Positions 37,275 to 48,749 of a stretch of 64,000 nt of DNA are shown one piece after another; position 1 is the first letter of the stretch, and each line of letters starts with the position of its first letter. The notes beneath the pieces are model-generated. The model saw only the letters and a program-made list of their open reading frames with translations, had not been told where the DNA came from and made no database searches. This DNA is from Sisyra terminalis. Its lineage: Eukaryota; Arthropoda; Insecta; Neuroptera; Sisyridae. A program made the translations under genes and the position numbers. Where the stretch lies: positions 2,108,001 to 2,172,000 of the forward strand of contig OY292274.1 in the NCBI GenBank assembly GCA_958496175.1, read 5' to 3'.

Positions 37275-37553
37275 CAGTGGTTGATTTACCTGTAGGCTGA
37301 AGTCTCGGGCGGCAAATTTGGCCTAAAATTTTTTTTTGTCTTGCAAAAAAAAATAGCATTATCTACTAGTTCCTAATCATGGTAATCACAGGAATAGTTG
37401 AAGTAAAAACTGTGCTAGAAGACAAATTGTGATTCCATTGATGAAATAAATTTAATTAATATGATTGCAAAATAGAGTATCGAATTTCAGAGGTTAGTAG
37501 GGACGGCGAAAATTGAATAGCCTACTGACGAAAAATTTATAAATTTGCCACTG
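37275..37553. mobile_element. Short hAT MITE (279 bp)
   Basis: The left end CAGTGGTTGATTTACC and the right end GCCACTG form short CAGTGG-type inverted repeats. The flanks are ATAAACTT (37267-37274) and ATAAACCT (37554-37561), an 8 bp target duplication with one change. CAGTGG ends and a nearby GGGCGGCAAATTTGG are familiar from insect hAT elements. It has no coding capacity. Confidence 0.65.
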
Positions 37554-37730
37554 ATAAACCTATTGAAATCATTTTCTTAATGCTTCCACCCAAAATAGTA
37601 CTTAGTTGTACCTATGTTAGACATGAATATTGTAGAAACATTCAAACTATGCTAAAGATATGTACGATATGTTAAAAGTTTACCTATGATTGAACAATAG
37701 ATGCAATCTCGGTTCTCAGCTTTTTATTAA

Positions 37731-37878
37731 ATTAAAGAAGAAGACTCAAGTTTTTTAAGATCCGTTAAATGTTTTATTTTCCAAATTGGCAACGTTTTTG
37801 TGATCCAAGTCGCCAATTTGGAAAATAAAACAAGACATTTAACGATTTTTATAAAAACCAGAGTTTTCTTCTTTAATC
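37731..37878. repeat. Hairpin-forming inverted repeat just before an integrin exon
   Basis: Two arms of roughly 60 bp (ATTAAAGAAGAAGACTC to TTTTCCAAATTGGC, and its inverse ending at 37878) flank a loop of about 20 bases (37790-37812). Small insertions interrupt the pairing. It ends 108 bp before the acceptor of the first integrin exon seen. It may be a foldback element remnant; an effect on splicing is conceivable but not shown. Confidence 0.7.
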
Positions 37879-37986
37879 AAACAATACCTATTTCAAATTT
37901 GGTCTTGGGGACACAACCTCCATTGACAAATCGCCATTAACAATCAAGTTCATTCCTGTAGTAAGTAAATTATTTTTCTCTTTCAG

Positions 37987-40900
37987 AATTCTAGTCGGTG
38001 CTCCACTTGGACAAAATTTACAACCCGGAACCAACAGAAGTGGTGCATTATTCAAATGTCGTGTTTCCACAAATCCGTACGATTGCCAGCAAGTTATCAC
38101 CGACGGTCGACGAAGTGAGTATTCGAAAATTTGCCAAAATAATTTCGAAAACTTGAAATAAAAATAGAAAGTTTCCCAAGATAGCGACGATTGTAACTAT
38201 AAATGTAAAATGTTAACAAGATAATAGTCAAATTGAGAGAGTTCATTGCTTTTTTTACGACTGAAAATTTAAATTCAAATATTCACCTTCACCTTTAGAA
38301 TGTTTTGGATAATAATGCCGTTCCTACATATATTAGGTGAATACGACTACACAAAATATACCAATTTTTAAAAAATTTCATAAAAGACGATCCAAAGAAT
38401 TAGTAACTCTAATGCTAATAGATGTGTATATTTTAAAATTGTTTTGAATAATTATATAACAGATATTATTTTATTTAATAATTTAATTTTAACTTCTTAA
38501 TTACTTTTGAAACTTAATAGTTTACTTTACCTTTATTGTTTTGCCGTTATTTCAGTTTATATAATTATGTGTAACAATAAGCAAATTTTGAAGTAAATTA
38601 GATCGAACAATAGATCAGTAAATGAGATGTGAATTGTATAATTTTTCTTATTACTTCCATTGTATTTTTTATATATGTAACATAATTAAAAACTTGCCTT
38701 AAATGTTGAAATATTTTTCCATAGAATTTTTCTGGTATTGCTTTCATCTACTTTTTCCAATAGATTTTGTATTTAGTTTTGCCAAATTTTAGATTTGCTA
38801 GAATTAGCAAACAAACTATAGTAGATACTCTACAGGTATTCTATATCTTCTACGAATATATAAGATAAAAAACTGATTAAATTAACTAAAAAATAAAATA
38901 TTTACTATTTTTAATAACCTTTGAAAACTAGTTTATTAAATATAAGAAATAAGCGTTTTTTGTGATGTTAATTTAATCGCTACAAATGTTTATTATCTAT
39001 TTAAAAATTATGTATTAATTTTGAATTTTGTCTAGCAATTCATATTTTTAATATAGTGTATCATTAATAACATTTTGGTTTCCGGTGTTGCGTTTGGTGC
39101 CAAAGGACGGGGCGGACAGTTGTTGTCGCGTAAGTGGTGGTCTCTTACCCTTAACCATTCCTATTTTTACCTTTTACTTCCTTATTTTTTTCTAACATTC
39201 ACATTTTTAACTCACGAGACAAATCTCGTTTGTTCCACCCCAACTTACTAACAACAACTTGCATTTTTCTATTGTTGACAGAATTTGTAAAGACGTGATG
39301 AAAAGTTTTCTCAAGTTTTTCACTTGCTTACTTTATAAAATAAATATATCACACTTACATTCACTTAACTTTTCAAATATACTTCTTCATAGTCTTTACA
39401 ATTTCTGCTTTGATAAATTTTTACGTCTTTGCTTTGCATGTTTTGATTACTTTTTGCTTTGCTTATTTAGTATAAACTATGTATGAAATATGTGCCTTGC
39501 CAATAACTGTTTGAAGTGCTTGCCGTATTTTTAAATTTTTTTAGTTATATTTATTTATAGTCTTTTTTGTGTAATATTTAAAAATATTAAAAATTTTATC
39601 AGAAATTCAATCTAAATATTTAACATATGTAGCTCTAAACAATGCATGTCTATTATTATTTTAATATTTGAAGTTTTTCTCATTCCGATTCGGTTTGTTG
39701 GCGATCCGTGCGTTTTATGTTAATTATGCTTCGTCTGATGCATATTGATTCATACCCATTAGGGCAAATAGACTTTGACATAGAATTTATTATAACTATC
39801 ATGGCTAAAAATAAAATACAATTATTATATTGTCAGTTTATCTTAATCTATTTGCCGTGTAAAACTGTAAGCCCAACATACGACTAATGTTCAACACCTT
39901 TTCGTGCTTTAATGTTTTTTGATAGTTATCAATTTTTGGAACGTAAAGCATCTATTTTCATTGATATTTTCTAGGCTTAATTTTTTTTAAAAAATTGAGG
40001 AAATTAATTAACTAACAAAAATCAATTTGAGCCATCAACAACTTGGATCACTTATGAAGCTGTTTAGAGGCATGCATTCATGAGTTAATAAAAAATTAAA
40101 TATCATAAATATTTTTAAGTTTATTTCAATTATATTTAAAATTTAAGCTTACAACCACAGTCTAAAAAAATTGAATTAAATATTTCAAACATCTAAAATA
40201 GAAATTAATTTCCTTAAATTACTAATTGTAAATGTAGAACTGCAATAATTTAACTATAATTAGGCGACAATTTTAAATTAATGTTCTAGCGTTTATAATT
40301 TTATCACTTTGATTTTCAAAATTTAACGTCTCTTTTTAACAAAATAATAATTTTCTCAGGAATTGAGGACCTTGTTTGCTAATAATCGACACCCCGAATT
40401 GAGACCACAGTTGCCATTTCTGCATTGGTTTTATGCAGTTTCGCATGGTTTTTGTCGTTTTTAAGTGATATAAGCAAATATATTTTTATTTGTACATACC
40501 TACCTAGTTATTTACTATTATAAAATGTGAGAATGAATGTGACTTTTTATGAACATAGGTTCCGTTTGCCGCTGATGCCTGCATTAAATTTAAGCGCATA
40601 AAATCATTGTAAATGATGAATTTTACGTATTGGTTTTTTAAAGTGTTAGCACTATTTTCAATGAATTTTGCACATTTAGAATTTGTTCCAATTTATTTAC
40701 AAGCAAACGTGTATTATACATTTAAAATAACAACCTTGCATTTCACAAAGTTGAGTTTGCTTTTGAATAAATGCACATTGTATTTTTCCTTTGTACACAT
40801 ATCCACAAATTTTGCAACAGAAAATATATTTTCGCATGGTTGAATTTTCAATATCAACACTGACATATTTTCTTGTATTTTGTTTGCATTTGATATTAAA

Positions 40901-43900
40901 TTGTAAAACAAAGACTTATATTTCATGTACTTTTTGTATGCAGCTGATGATAGTAGCACTTCGTTGGAAAAGCCATTACCTGAAGATATGAAAGACGGAC
41001 AATGGATGGGTGCCGTTGTTCAAAGCCGAGGCGACTTAGTACTTGTGTGTGCTCATCGATACATGAAAGATTATTGGGGCAACGGCCTTTGTTACACACT
41101 ACAAAATGATCTTACTCCTGACAACAGTATCGAGCCGTGCGATGGGCGTTCAAAGAATCGCGCCCACGAAGAATTCGGCTATTGCCAAGCAGGAACAAGT
41201 GGCACTTTTCTGGATGATGGAACACTGATTTTGGGTTCACCAGGACCATACACATGGCGTGGAACGCTTTTTGTTTTTGATATGAGTGCAGACTATCTAT
41301 CTCGTGATAAACATGTATATCATGGACCACTTAACAATGACAATAAACCAGTTGATAAATATAGTTATTTGGGAATGTCCGTAGCCGCAGGCAACTTCTT
41401 TGACAAAGACAATGTTGCTTATGCAGCTGGAGGGCCTCGTTCAAATAATACAGGGCAGGTGGTTTTTTTCACCAAAACTCCAGGAAATACAATATTAAAT
41501 ATTGTCCTTACCTTAAATGGCGAGCAATTTGCTTCCAGTTTTGGATATGAAATGATAGCTGCAGATATAAATGGTGACGGGTAAGATTAGTCAAATTTAA
41601 ATATATAAATTTTTATTAAGCAATTAATACTTTCATAGATTACAAGACCTTATTGTTGGTGCTCCATTTTATTTTACTAAAGAAGAGGGAGGAGCAGTTT
41701 ACGTATATACATCGAGTTATAAGGAATGTAATTTAACTTGTACACCACCATTAATTCTTAAAGGAAACTTTGAATCGCGCTTTGGATTTTCTCTTGCAAA
41801 CTTAGGCGATCTGAACAAAGATGGGTATGAAGACATCGCTATTGGAGCTCCTTATGAAAATAATGGTGTAATCTATATTTACTTGGGATCGAGAAATGGA
41901 TTGATTAAAACACCATCTCAAATTATTCGATCTGAAAACTTACCCGTAGGGAATATAAAAACGCTTGGTTATTCCTTAAGCGGGGGAACTGATATGGACA
42001 ACAATGGGTACCCTGATTTATTAGCCGGAGCTTTTGAACAAGATGCTATTGTTTTATTTAGAGCTAGACCTATTATTGACATTAAAACGGATATCAGACC
42101 TCAATCGAATCTACGTAACATTGATCCAAGTATAAATGGATGTCCCGCAGATCCCTTATCAAATCATACCTGGTAAAGTTGTGCTTTTTTATTATATATA
42201 TATATATATTTTTTAATTTCATTTTTCTTTTTTAGTTTTACGTTTGAAGCATGCTGCAAAATAATGTCATTATTAGAAAGAACACGATCACAACATCAAA
42301 TTTTAAATTATAATATCGAAGCTGAAACTTTTACGGGAAACAGAAAATTTTCTCGGGTTTGGTTTGGTAAAGACCCACAACGTCCTCATATCATCAATAC
42401 GCGAATTAGTATTACTGAAATTAATAAAGAATATTGTCAAAAACATACAGTTTATATAAAAGAAAACACTCGTGATATTTTATCTCCAATTAAAGTAATT
42501 ATAAAAGACAAATATCAACTATGGTATCATTCTTAAAAAATAATAATATTCCAGTTTCGTCTAAATTATACACTTGAACAACAAGTTCCTGTTCACAAAT
42601 TTCAAAGTCCATTGCCCGTTATTGATAACTATCCTATTTTAAATCAACAAGAAGCTGAAAAAATATTCAATGCAACATTCCAAAAAGATTGTGGAAGTAA
42701 TGATATATGCGAAAGTGATATTATTCTTGAAGCGCACCCGCATTTAACCGGTAAGTTAATTTAGATAATGAAAAACGGTATATAATGAATCTAACTAAAC
42801 TTATATTATTTCAGAGGAAAATGGGCAATATATACTTTCTCTAGGAGTATTAGATGAAATAAAATTAGAATTAATCATTCAAAACCTAGCAGAACCTGCT
42901 TATGAAGCGCAATTATTTGTGGCTCATCCAGAAGGTTTAAGCTACATTGCCGTAATTGGAGTAAAAAATTTAACATTTTAGTTATATCATATTCTAATTA
43001 TTTTTTTTTTAGGAGAAACAAATTTTATGCAACCCTTTCAATGGAACATTAGTCGTTTGCAGCTTAGGAAATCCATTCAAACCACAACATGATGTATCAA
43101 TAATATTACGTTTCGATCCAAAAACTTTAAATGACGATATAAAACAATTTAAATTCAAAGTTTTTGCTAACTCTACATCAACAGAAATAACAGAGAAATC
43201 TCCCATTGATATAAATGTAGCGATTATGAAAAAGGCAGAAGTTAACATCAAAGGGTAAAAAACCAAAAAAAAAAATGTTTTATTAGATTATGTAAAAAAA
43301 ATATTTTAGATCGGCTTTTCGAACCAATGTTATTTATGGTGGTAAAATCAAAGGAGAGTCGGCTATGGCTTATGGAGATGATGTTGGATCAAATGTTACT
43401 CACATTTACGTAGTGGATAATCAAGGCCCATGGAAAGTAGGACGTTTAACGATTGAAGTTTGGTGGCCTTATCAGGTTGCTAATGATAAACCTGAAGGAA
43501 AATGGCTTCTGTATCTTGAAAAACCTCCTATTATTGATGGTAAGCTTTAATTCAGGCTATGATATAGTTTAGCTCGTGGAAAACTGCAGGTTATTGAGCT
43601 AAAACTTTAATGTTAACCCATCTCATTAGTTATGCTTAGCTTACAGTGTTCACACTTCACAGAGAAGATTTTTAGTACAGTAGAGTGTCTGATCAGACTT
43701 TCGGTTTCGGCAAAAAATCTCCCGAAACTACGTTTGTGAGTTTTGTATAACTTATATATTTGTACTTTTATTTCTAAAATCAAATGAATTCCTTTAGTTT
43801 CGGATTTATTCTATTTTCATCCAAAACATATAAACATCAATTAAATAAATAAGATTTTTCTTAAATGGAAACTTTGATTTCGGTTCCATGTGCAAAAACT

Positions 43901-45122
43901 AGCCTCGATCGAATATTATTAATAAAAACGTTTATAGCTAACGAGTGTGTGGAAAGAGAAGTCATATTTGAAAAAAATGGACCCTAACGAATTAAAAATG
44001 TACAAATCCGAATTTTGAGCATAAATAATGCTTTTTTTTAAATACGTTGAAAATCGCTTATCGCTTCATCGCTGCAATTCGAAATTTTGTAATTTGGATA
44101 TCCAAGACTTTTTTATATTCTTAACTTTGTTTTGTATATTTTTTATTCGCTTAAGTCGATAGGCTTTTAAACACCGGTTGCTTTTCTCTCATGATCCCAT
44201 TTTCTTTATTTTGATATTAAGTTTTCATAAAACGCAAAAATACTTCAGTAGTATTTAAAAAAGTTATAACTGTGAATGCTGTTTAGCTCAATTATCTGAA
44301 ATTTTTCATGGGGTTGAACTACATCTTAACCTTGTACAATTAATCTTAAAGATTACCGAATCCATGGTTTTATTATTTGGTATTGTTTTTAGCTCCCAAT
44401 GGAGGCGAATGTTATCTAGCTAATGACCAAATAAATCCCTTAAATCTTTCTTCAAAATCCGACTTGTCAGATAGTACTCTATCTCATTTACGAATGCCGA
44501 TTTTGTTTCCGGATACGGAACCTGTTTTTTTAAGACGACGAACTAAACGATATACAGAAGTTATAGTCCGACATCAAACAATTGTTGACGAAGATGGACG
44601 TACAAGAAAAGTTGTTAAAATGGTAAATCTTCAATCAATACGTTGTATTTTTTTACAAAGTAAATGTTATTATAGGACTGTGAACGAGGAACTGCCAAAT
44701 GTATAAAATTCAACTGTACAGTTTTTAATCTTCCACCACACGACCAAGCAATTTTACAAATTCGAGCGCGGTTGTGGAATTCAACGTTATTGGAAGATTA
44801 TCCCCAAATGGATTGGGTAGAAATTCGATCACAAGCAAAAATACACATTCTACCTGAATATTCAATACAACAAAATACATTAGACGATTTTGCTTTTGTG
44901 GACACGATTGCATATCCTGATCTATTAAATCAACAAGCTGTGGAACCTATATCAATATGGATTATAATAGTAGCAATCATCGCTGGATTAATACTATTAA
45001 TAATTATGATTATTATATTATGGAAATGTGGATTTTTCAAACGAAGAAGACCGGACCCAACTTTATCGGGAAATTTAGAAAAACATGAGGAAAGCCCATT
45101 TTTAGGCCGAAACGATGAATAA
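37987..45122 (+). CDS. mew: Integrin alpha chain, alpha-PS1 type (5' exon missing)
   Basis: This is an integrin alpha subunit: a single-pass receptor that pairs with a beta chain and binds extracellular matrix. Exons: 37987-38114, 40944-41580, 41639-42172, 42236-42494, 42555-42750, 42815-42951 (or 42960), 43013-43254, 43310-43539, 44393-44622, 44676-45122. All junctions are GT/AG and in phase, giving about 1012 residues. Beta-propeller FG-GAP repeats include LVGAPLGQNLQPG and three calcium loops (DINGDGLQD, DLNKDGYED, DMDNNGYPD). Thigh and calf domains follow. RRRTKR in exon 9 is a likely furin site giving heavy and light chains. A membrane helix (WIIIVAIIAGLILLI) and the cytoplasmic motif CGFFKR end the protein, with a DPTLSGNLEK tail as I recall for Drosophila mew. 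The signal peptide and first strand must lie in an upstream exon I could not find. The symbol is by resemblance to the laminin-binding alpha-PS1 class. Confidence 0.9.
38115..40943 (+). other. Large integrin intron (2.8 kb)
   Basis: This intron joins the exons in phase 1 (CGA CGA A, then CT GAT GAT). It is AT-rich, with no complete repeat recognised. A GC-richer island at 39078-39140 ends in a donor-like GTAAGT but gives a stop codon in the required frame. The rest has no visible content. Confidence 0.6.
43540..44392 (+). other. Integrin intron of 853 bp with repeat-like piece
   Basis: It is far longer than the neighbouring 50-70 bp introns. Around 43674-43735, CTGATCAGACTTTCGGTTTCGG recurs in weaker inverse form near 46965-46985, suggesting dispersed transposon debris. 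No ends were found. Confidence 0.4.
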
Positions 45123-46080
45123 ATATAATTTGAATAATTGAATGAAAGAATATAAGTATGTATAAGTTGAACTTTAAAGAAATTTTTTCTATGAAAAAAA
45201 CGTTCATTAAAAACCAATACTTATATCCGATCTTTTCAACTTTGATCTGGATATTTGGTTTGATTTTATTTTTTCATTCATAAGTTTTTTAATACAGAAA
45301 ATAATTAAAAGTGCAAAACAAAGCTTACAAGCAAAGAACTTACACAATTTTGTACTTAGATATAACGTAAAAAACTTAAGTGAAAACGTGCTTTTCGAAT
45401 GAAGATGTTAAGTCTGAAGAAAAGAAATGTTAAAGATGCCCTTAATATTTGTAAATAAATTATGCCTCGATAATCATTTCAACTTTAGATTTTCAGTAAA
45501 TTTTAAAAAACAAATATAATTTAATCACATTTTGTTTAGTTCCTCAAATATGTTATATAATAACATTATTTGCTAAGAGAAAAAAGTTGTGTTTAATTTC
45601 AGACGAAATATCTGCGTTTTGGTGTATATAAAAATATTTTTTTAAAAAGAAAACAAAATTATTTTATATTAAGATAATTAATGTGCTTAAAATTTTAATG
45701 CGTATAAAAATATGCAAATTATTTTGTAAATATTGTGTTATATTAATTTCAATTGCACTAGACTTACGATACTATGTACTTTAGTAGTAATTCGTTAAAA
45801 ATATTCTGTAATAAAACACTTCAAAGCATCGCTTCGGCACTACAGTGTTTTATAAATGTATATTTTTTATTGTTAAAAAATCAAAATTGTATATTTGTGA
45901 TAGCTGAAGTAAGTAGAAAAAAAATAAGAAATTTGTATTAAGAACGAAAACTGCCATCCGTTTAGAGTTAATTATAAACGTAATGATAGTATTTTGCATT
46001 ACTTTCATATAAACTATGAATAAATATTATATTTATTTAAAAAAAGTGTACTTGAAATAAAGGCGTATAATTTTTTATTT
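45123..46080 (+). other. Probable integrin 3' untranslated region
   Basis: Downstream of the TAA stop, AATAAA signals lie at 45454-45459, 45810-45815 and 46019-46024. The real 3' end cannot be chosen from sequence alone. Confidence 0.45.
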
Positions 46081-47266
46081 ACTTTTTTTGCGTAATATCC
46101 TCCAAAAATTGAATAGTATTAAATAATATAACAAGTTATCAATAAATTTTAACTTTTAATAGTAAAATAAAATGACGTAATAAGACAATGATATTTTTTG
46201 AATAAGTTTGTCGTATAACATGATATATATGAATTAGTATATAATTGTCATTACTAAAAAACGATAAATATTTAAAAAACACATTTTTTTTATTTTCATA
46301 ATGAAGTTTTTCCCTTATTTTTTTTTTTTTGCAAGAATTGCATCTGTGATCTAGTAAAGGAAAACTAGGTATTAGAGAAACTGAAAATGTTTCTTACAGG
46401 AAAAGCATTGAACAAATTAGCTGTCTCTTGGTCGGGAATCAGCACTATCAGTGTTCAAATTAATAAATTTTATTTATACAATTTGTTTAAATTTTTTTAG
46501 TCTGTATTCATTTCAAATTTAAAAACTGTAAGAAGAAAATAAATCCTCTCAAAATTAACTAAGATTATGGTCTCAGATCTTCTCCGACTTGGAATTCAAC
46601 TCTCCCAGTTTCTTAATTGAACCAGGTCCATCCAACAATGGATGTGTTTCATCGTCAGCAGTTGATTGCTGAGAGATTTAACTTTCACAACTACTAAACC
46701 AAATGTTTTTGTCCATTTCAGCAATATATATCACTTGTAGCACATAAGTGAGTATATGTTTATAAAGTAAGCTGTTTAATTAAAAAAATAATTGACCAAA
46801 AAATATCTACTCTAACTGATAAAAATAAATATCTTCTCTACTTCGCTGTATACTACTCTCTTGATGTTCACATGGAAATTTAAAACAGTTGCTTCGATTT
46901 CACTCGCATTTTCGGGAGGTTTTATGCTGAATCCAAAATTCCAATTTAATGCAAAAATTTATCGAAACCGAAAGTATAATCAGGTTTGGTTTTTTATAGG
47001 TCAATGTCTTTTCTAAGTACGCATTGATAACACTGTATAACTTCATTTTGAATTTTTATTTTATTACCTAATTTAAATTGTCGTGTGCATATTTTTTGAA
47101 TATAAATTAAACTAGCTAATTGCGACATAAAATTTAATCCAAAAATTTAAGAAATAGAAAACGTGTGGTTGTATTTTATTATAAAAGTTGTATAAAATTA
47201 TATTAATATCGCAACATTTTTTTTTCGACTTTCGGTTTTTTCTATAAAATAAATTTATTGCCACTA
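46081..47266. other. Intergenic DNA between integrin and UBR3, left part
   Basis: I see no gene. 46900-46990 has short similarity to transposon-like sequence in the integrin intron at 43674-43735. Confidence 0.4.
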
Positions 47267-47890
47267 CAGTCCCTGGCCGTATTAATAGCCGCACTATAGA
47301 TTTTGTACAAAGTATGAATAGCTATTTGATTTAGTGTTTAACTTTTTGATTGGATTTAACTTTCCTATAAAAATTTAATTTATTACACTTAATACCGATT
47401 AATGTGACAAAAAAATATTTACTGAAAAATATCTTTTACTATTACTTTAAATATCTTGTTAATTATGGCGAACTTAATTGTTTAATAATTAATTGAAAGC
47501 CCTTTTACTGCTATTAAAGCTTCAATCATTCGCAGCGTGATCTGTATGTAGGACAATAATGTCCACTGCATTTGTGGATGGTGATTCTATTTGTGAATAT
47601 TTTTTTCTAAGGTTTATTTTTTTGATGTGATCACCTATTTAACCACTTTTCTCCACATCAAATCCCACATATTTTCAATGTGGTTCAAATCAGGGCTATT
47701 ATCGTAGAGTAGGGTAATTGGGGTAGTAATCAAGACTATACATTTGATACCCTTATTTAGAAATTATGTGTCCTAAAAATCTTTACTACTTTTAATAATG
47801 TAAAAAAGTAAATAGTATTAACTTTAATTTAGTAGAATACACAAAATTAGAAAAAATCTTAAGTGTGTCTAATAATTTGACCAGGGGCTG
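47267..47890. mobile_element. Tc1-like non-autonomous element, copy A (624 bp)
   Basis: It is flanked by TA (47265-47266, 47891-47892) and begins CAGTCCCTGGCC, with the inverse end CAGCCCCTGGTCAAATTATT. On the minus strand about 47640-47700 still reads [20 protein letters not shown], the C-terminal SPDLNPIEN block of Tc1 transposases. The rest of the transposase is gone. A near-identical direct copy lies at 50750-51365, inside UBR3 intron 1. Confidence 0.85.
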
Positions 47891-47892
47891 TA

Positions 47893-48749
47893 TGTTACTA
47901 TCAATCACTATAATCTGTAATGATTTAAACGTTACAAAACAATTAACATTTTATATTACTGTCTTATGCAGTTTTCAATTATTGTTTACGTATACTTAAT
48001 ATAATTTTTAAGTATCTAAATCTTTGTATTTCTTAGTCTTCCTAGGTAGCATAAATGGATTATACCGATTGTGCATATTGTAGGTAGGAACCGTAAGTAC
48101 ATAACTTACCTACGAGTGCGGATGGTACCTATCAGCCCTACCAGTACCTACCGTTCATACCGGTTATACTAATATCGCTAATATCATTCTTATTATTTAT
48201 TGCATTTTTAATGTTTCATTTCTTGTGATGAAATAAATATGATTAATTTACTTGTTTTATAGTTAAACTTCAAGTTAATTTAATTTTAAGCAATACAGCG
48301 AATTAAAAAATATAATTTCATTTAAATTACCGCAAATTTCTGGCAATTTTTCAACATGGCGACTCGTTTATTATACTTTATCGGCAGATGTCGCACAAGT
48401 CTGCGTATATGAGGGACCAATAGCAGCAGTAGTCAAGTACATGTATGTGTCGTTTCGAGTATTTTGGCCATTTGTCAGCACATCATAAGCGATAATTAAA
48501 ATGAGTGGAGGTTCTTAAAACGTGAATATGAATATAAAAATGTGTTTATACTGCGTTTAAACTTTACAAACATTTAAACAAATTATCAGTATATTTTTAT
48601 TAAATATTGTGCAATAATAGGCAAGTGTTGTTGAAGGTGAAAATATCGTCTCAGGGCCGTGACCCCGGTGAAAACGACATCATCTGAATCCGTTATCACG
48701 ATGACATTTCTTTAAAATTTTCTAAACAGGTGAAATTCGCATCATAAAA
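47893..48749 (+). other. UBR3 upstream region and probable 5' UTR
   Basis: A stretch at 48075-48170 is rich in imperfect TACCTACC/GGTAGG motifs and might pair with itself. The less AT-rich DNA from about 48340 onward, including 48640-48700, probably holds the promoter and 5' UTR. TTTTCTAAACAG at 48719-48729 could be a splice acceptor just before the start codon. No promoter element is certain. Confidence 0.35.

Noticed and set aside
39056..39132. GC-richer island ending in GTAAGT inside the integrin intron, possible cassette exon (SGVAFGAKGRGGQ)
   Set aside because: With the available acceptor, the phase required by the flanking exons runs into TAA at once. Without transcripts it is not an exon.
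40613..40991. Open frames on both strands just before integrin exon 2
   Set aside because: They overlap intron and the acceptor of a well-supported exon and show no domain.
42495..42554. Alternative integrin donor at 42524 extending exon 4
   Set aside because: It leaves a frame that reads TAA in the next exon. The GTAATT donor at 42495 restores SPIK-FRLNYT, as expected for integrins.
44930..45217. 95-codon minus-strand frame over the integrin membrane helix
   Set aside because: Antisense shadow of the transmembrane and tail coding exon.
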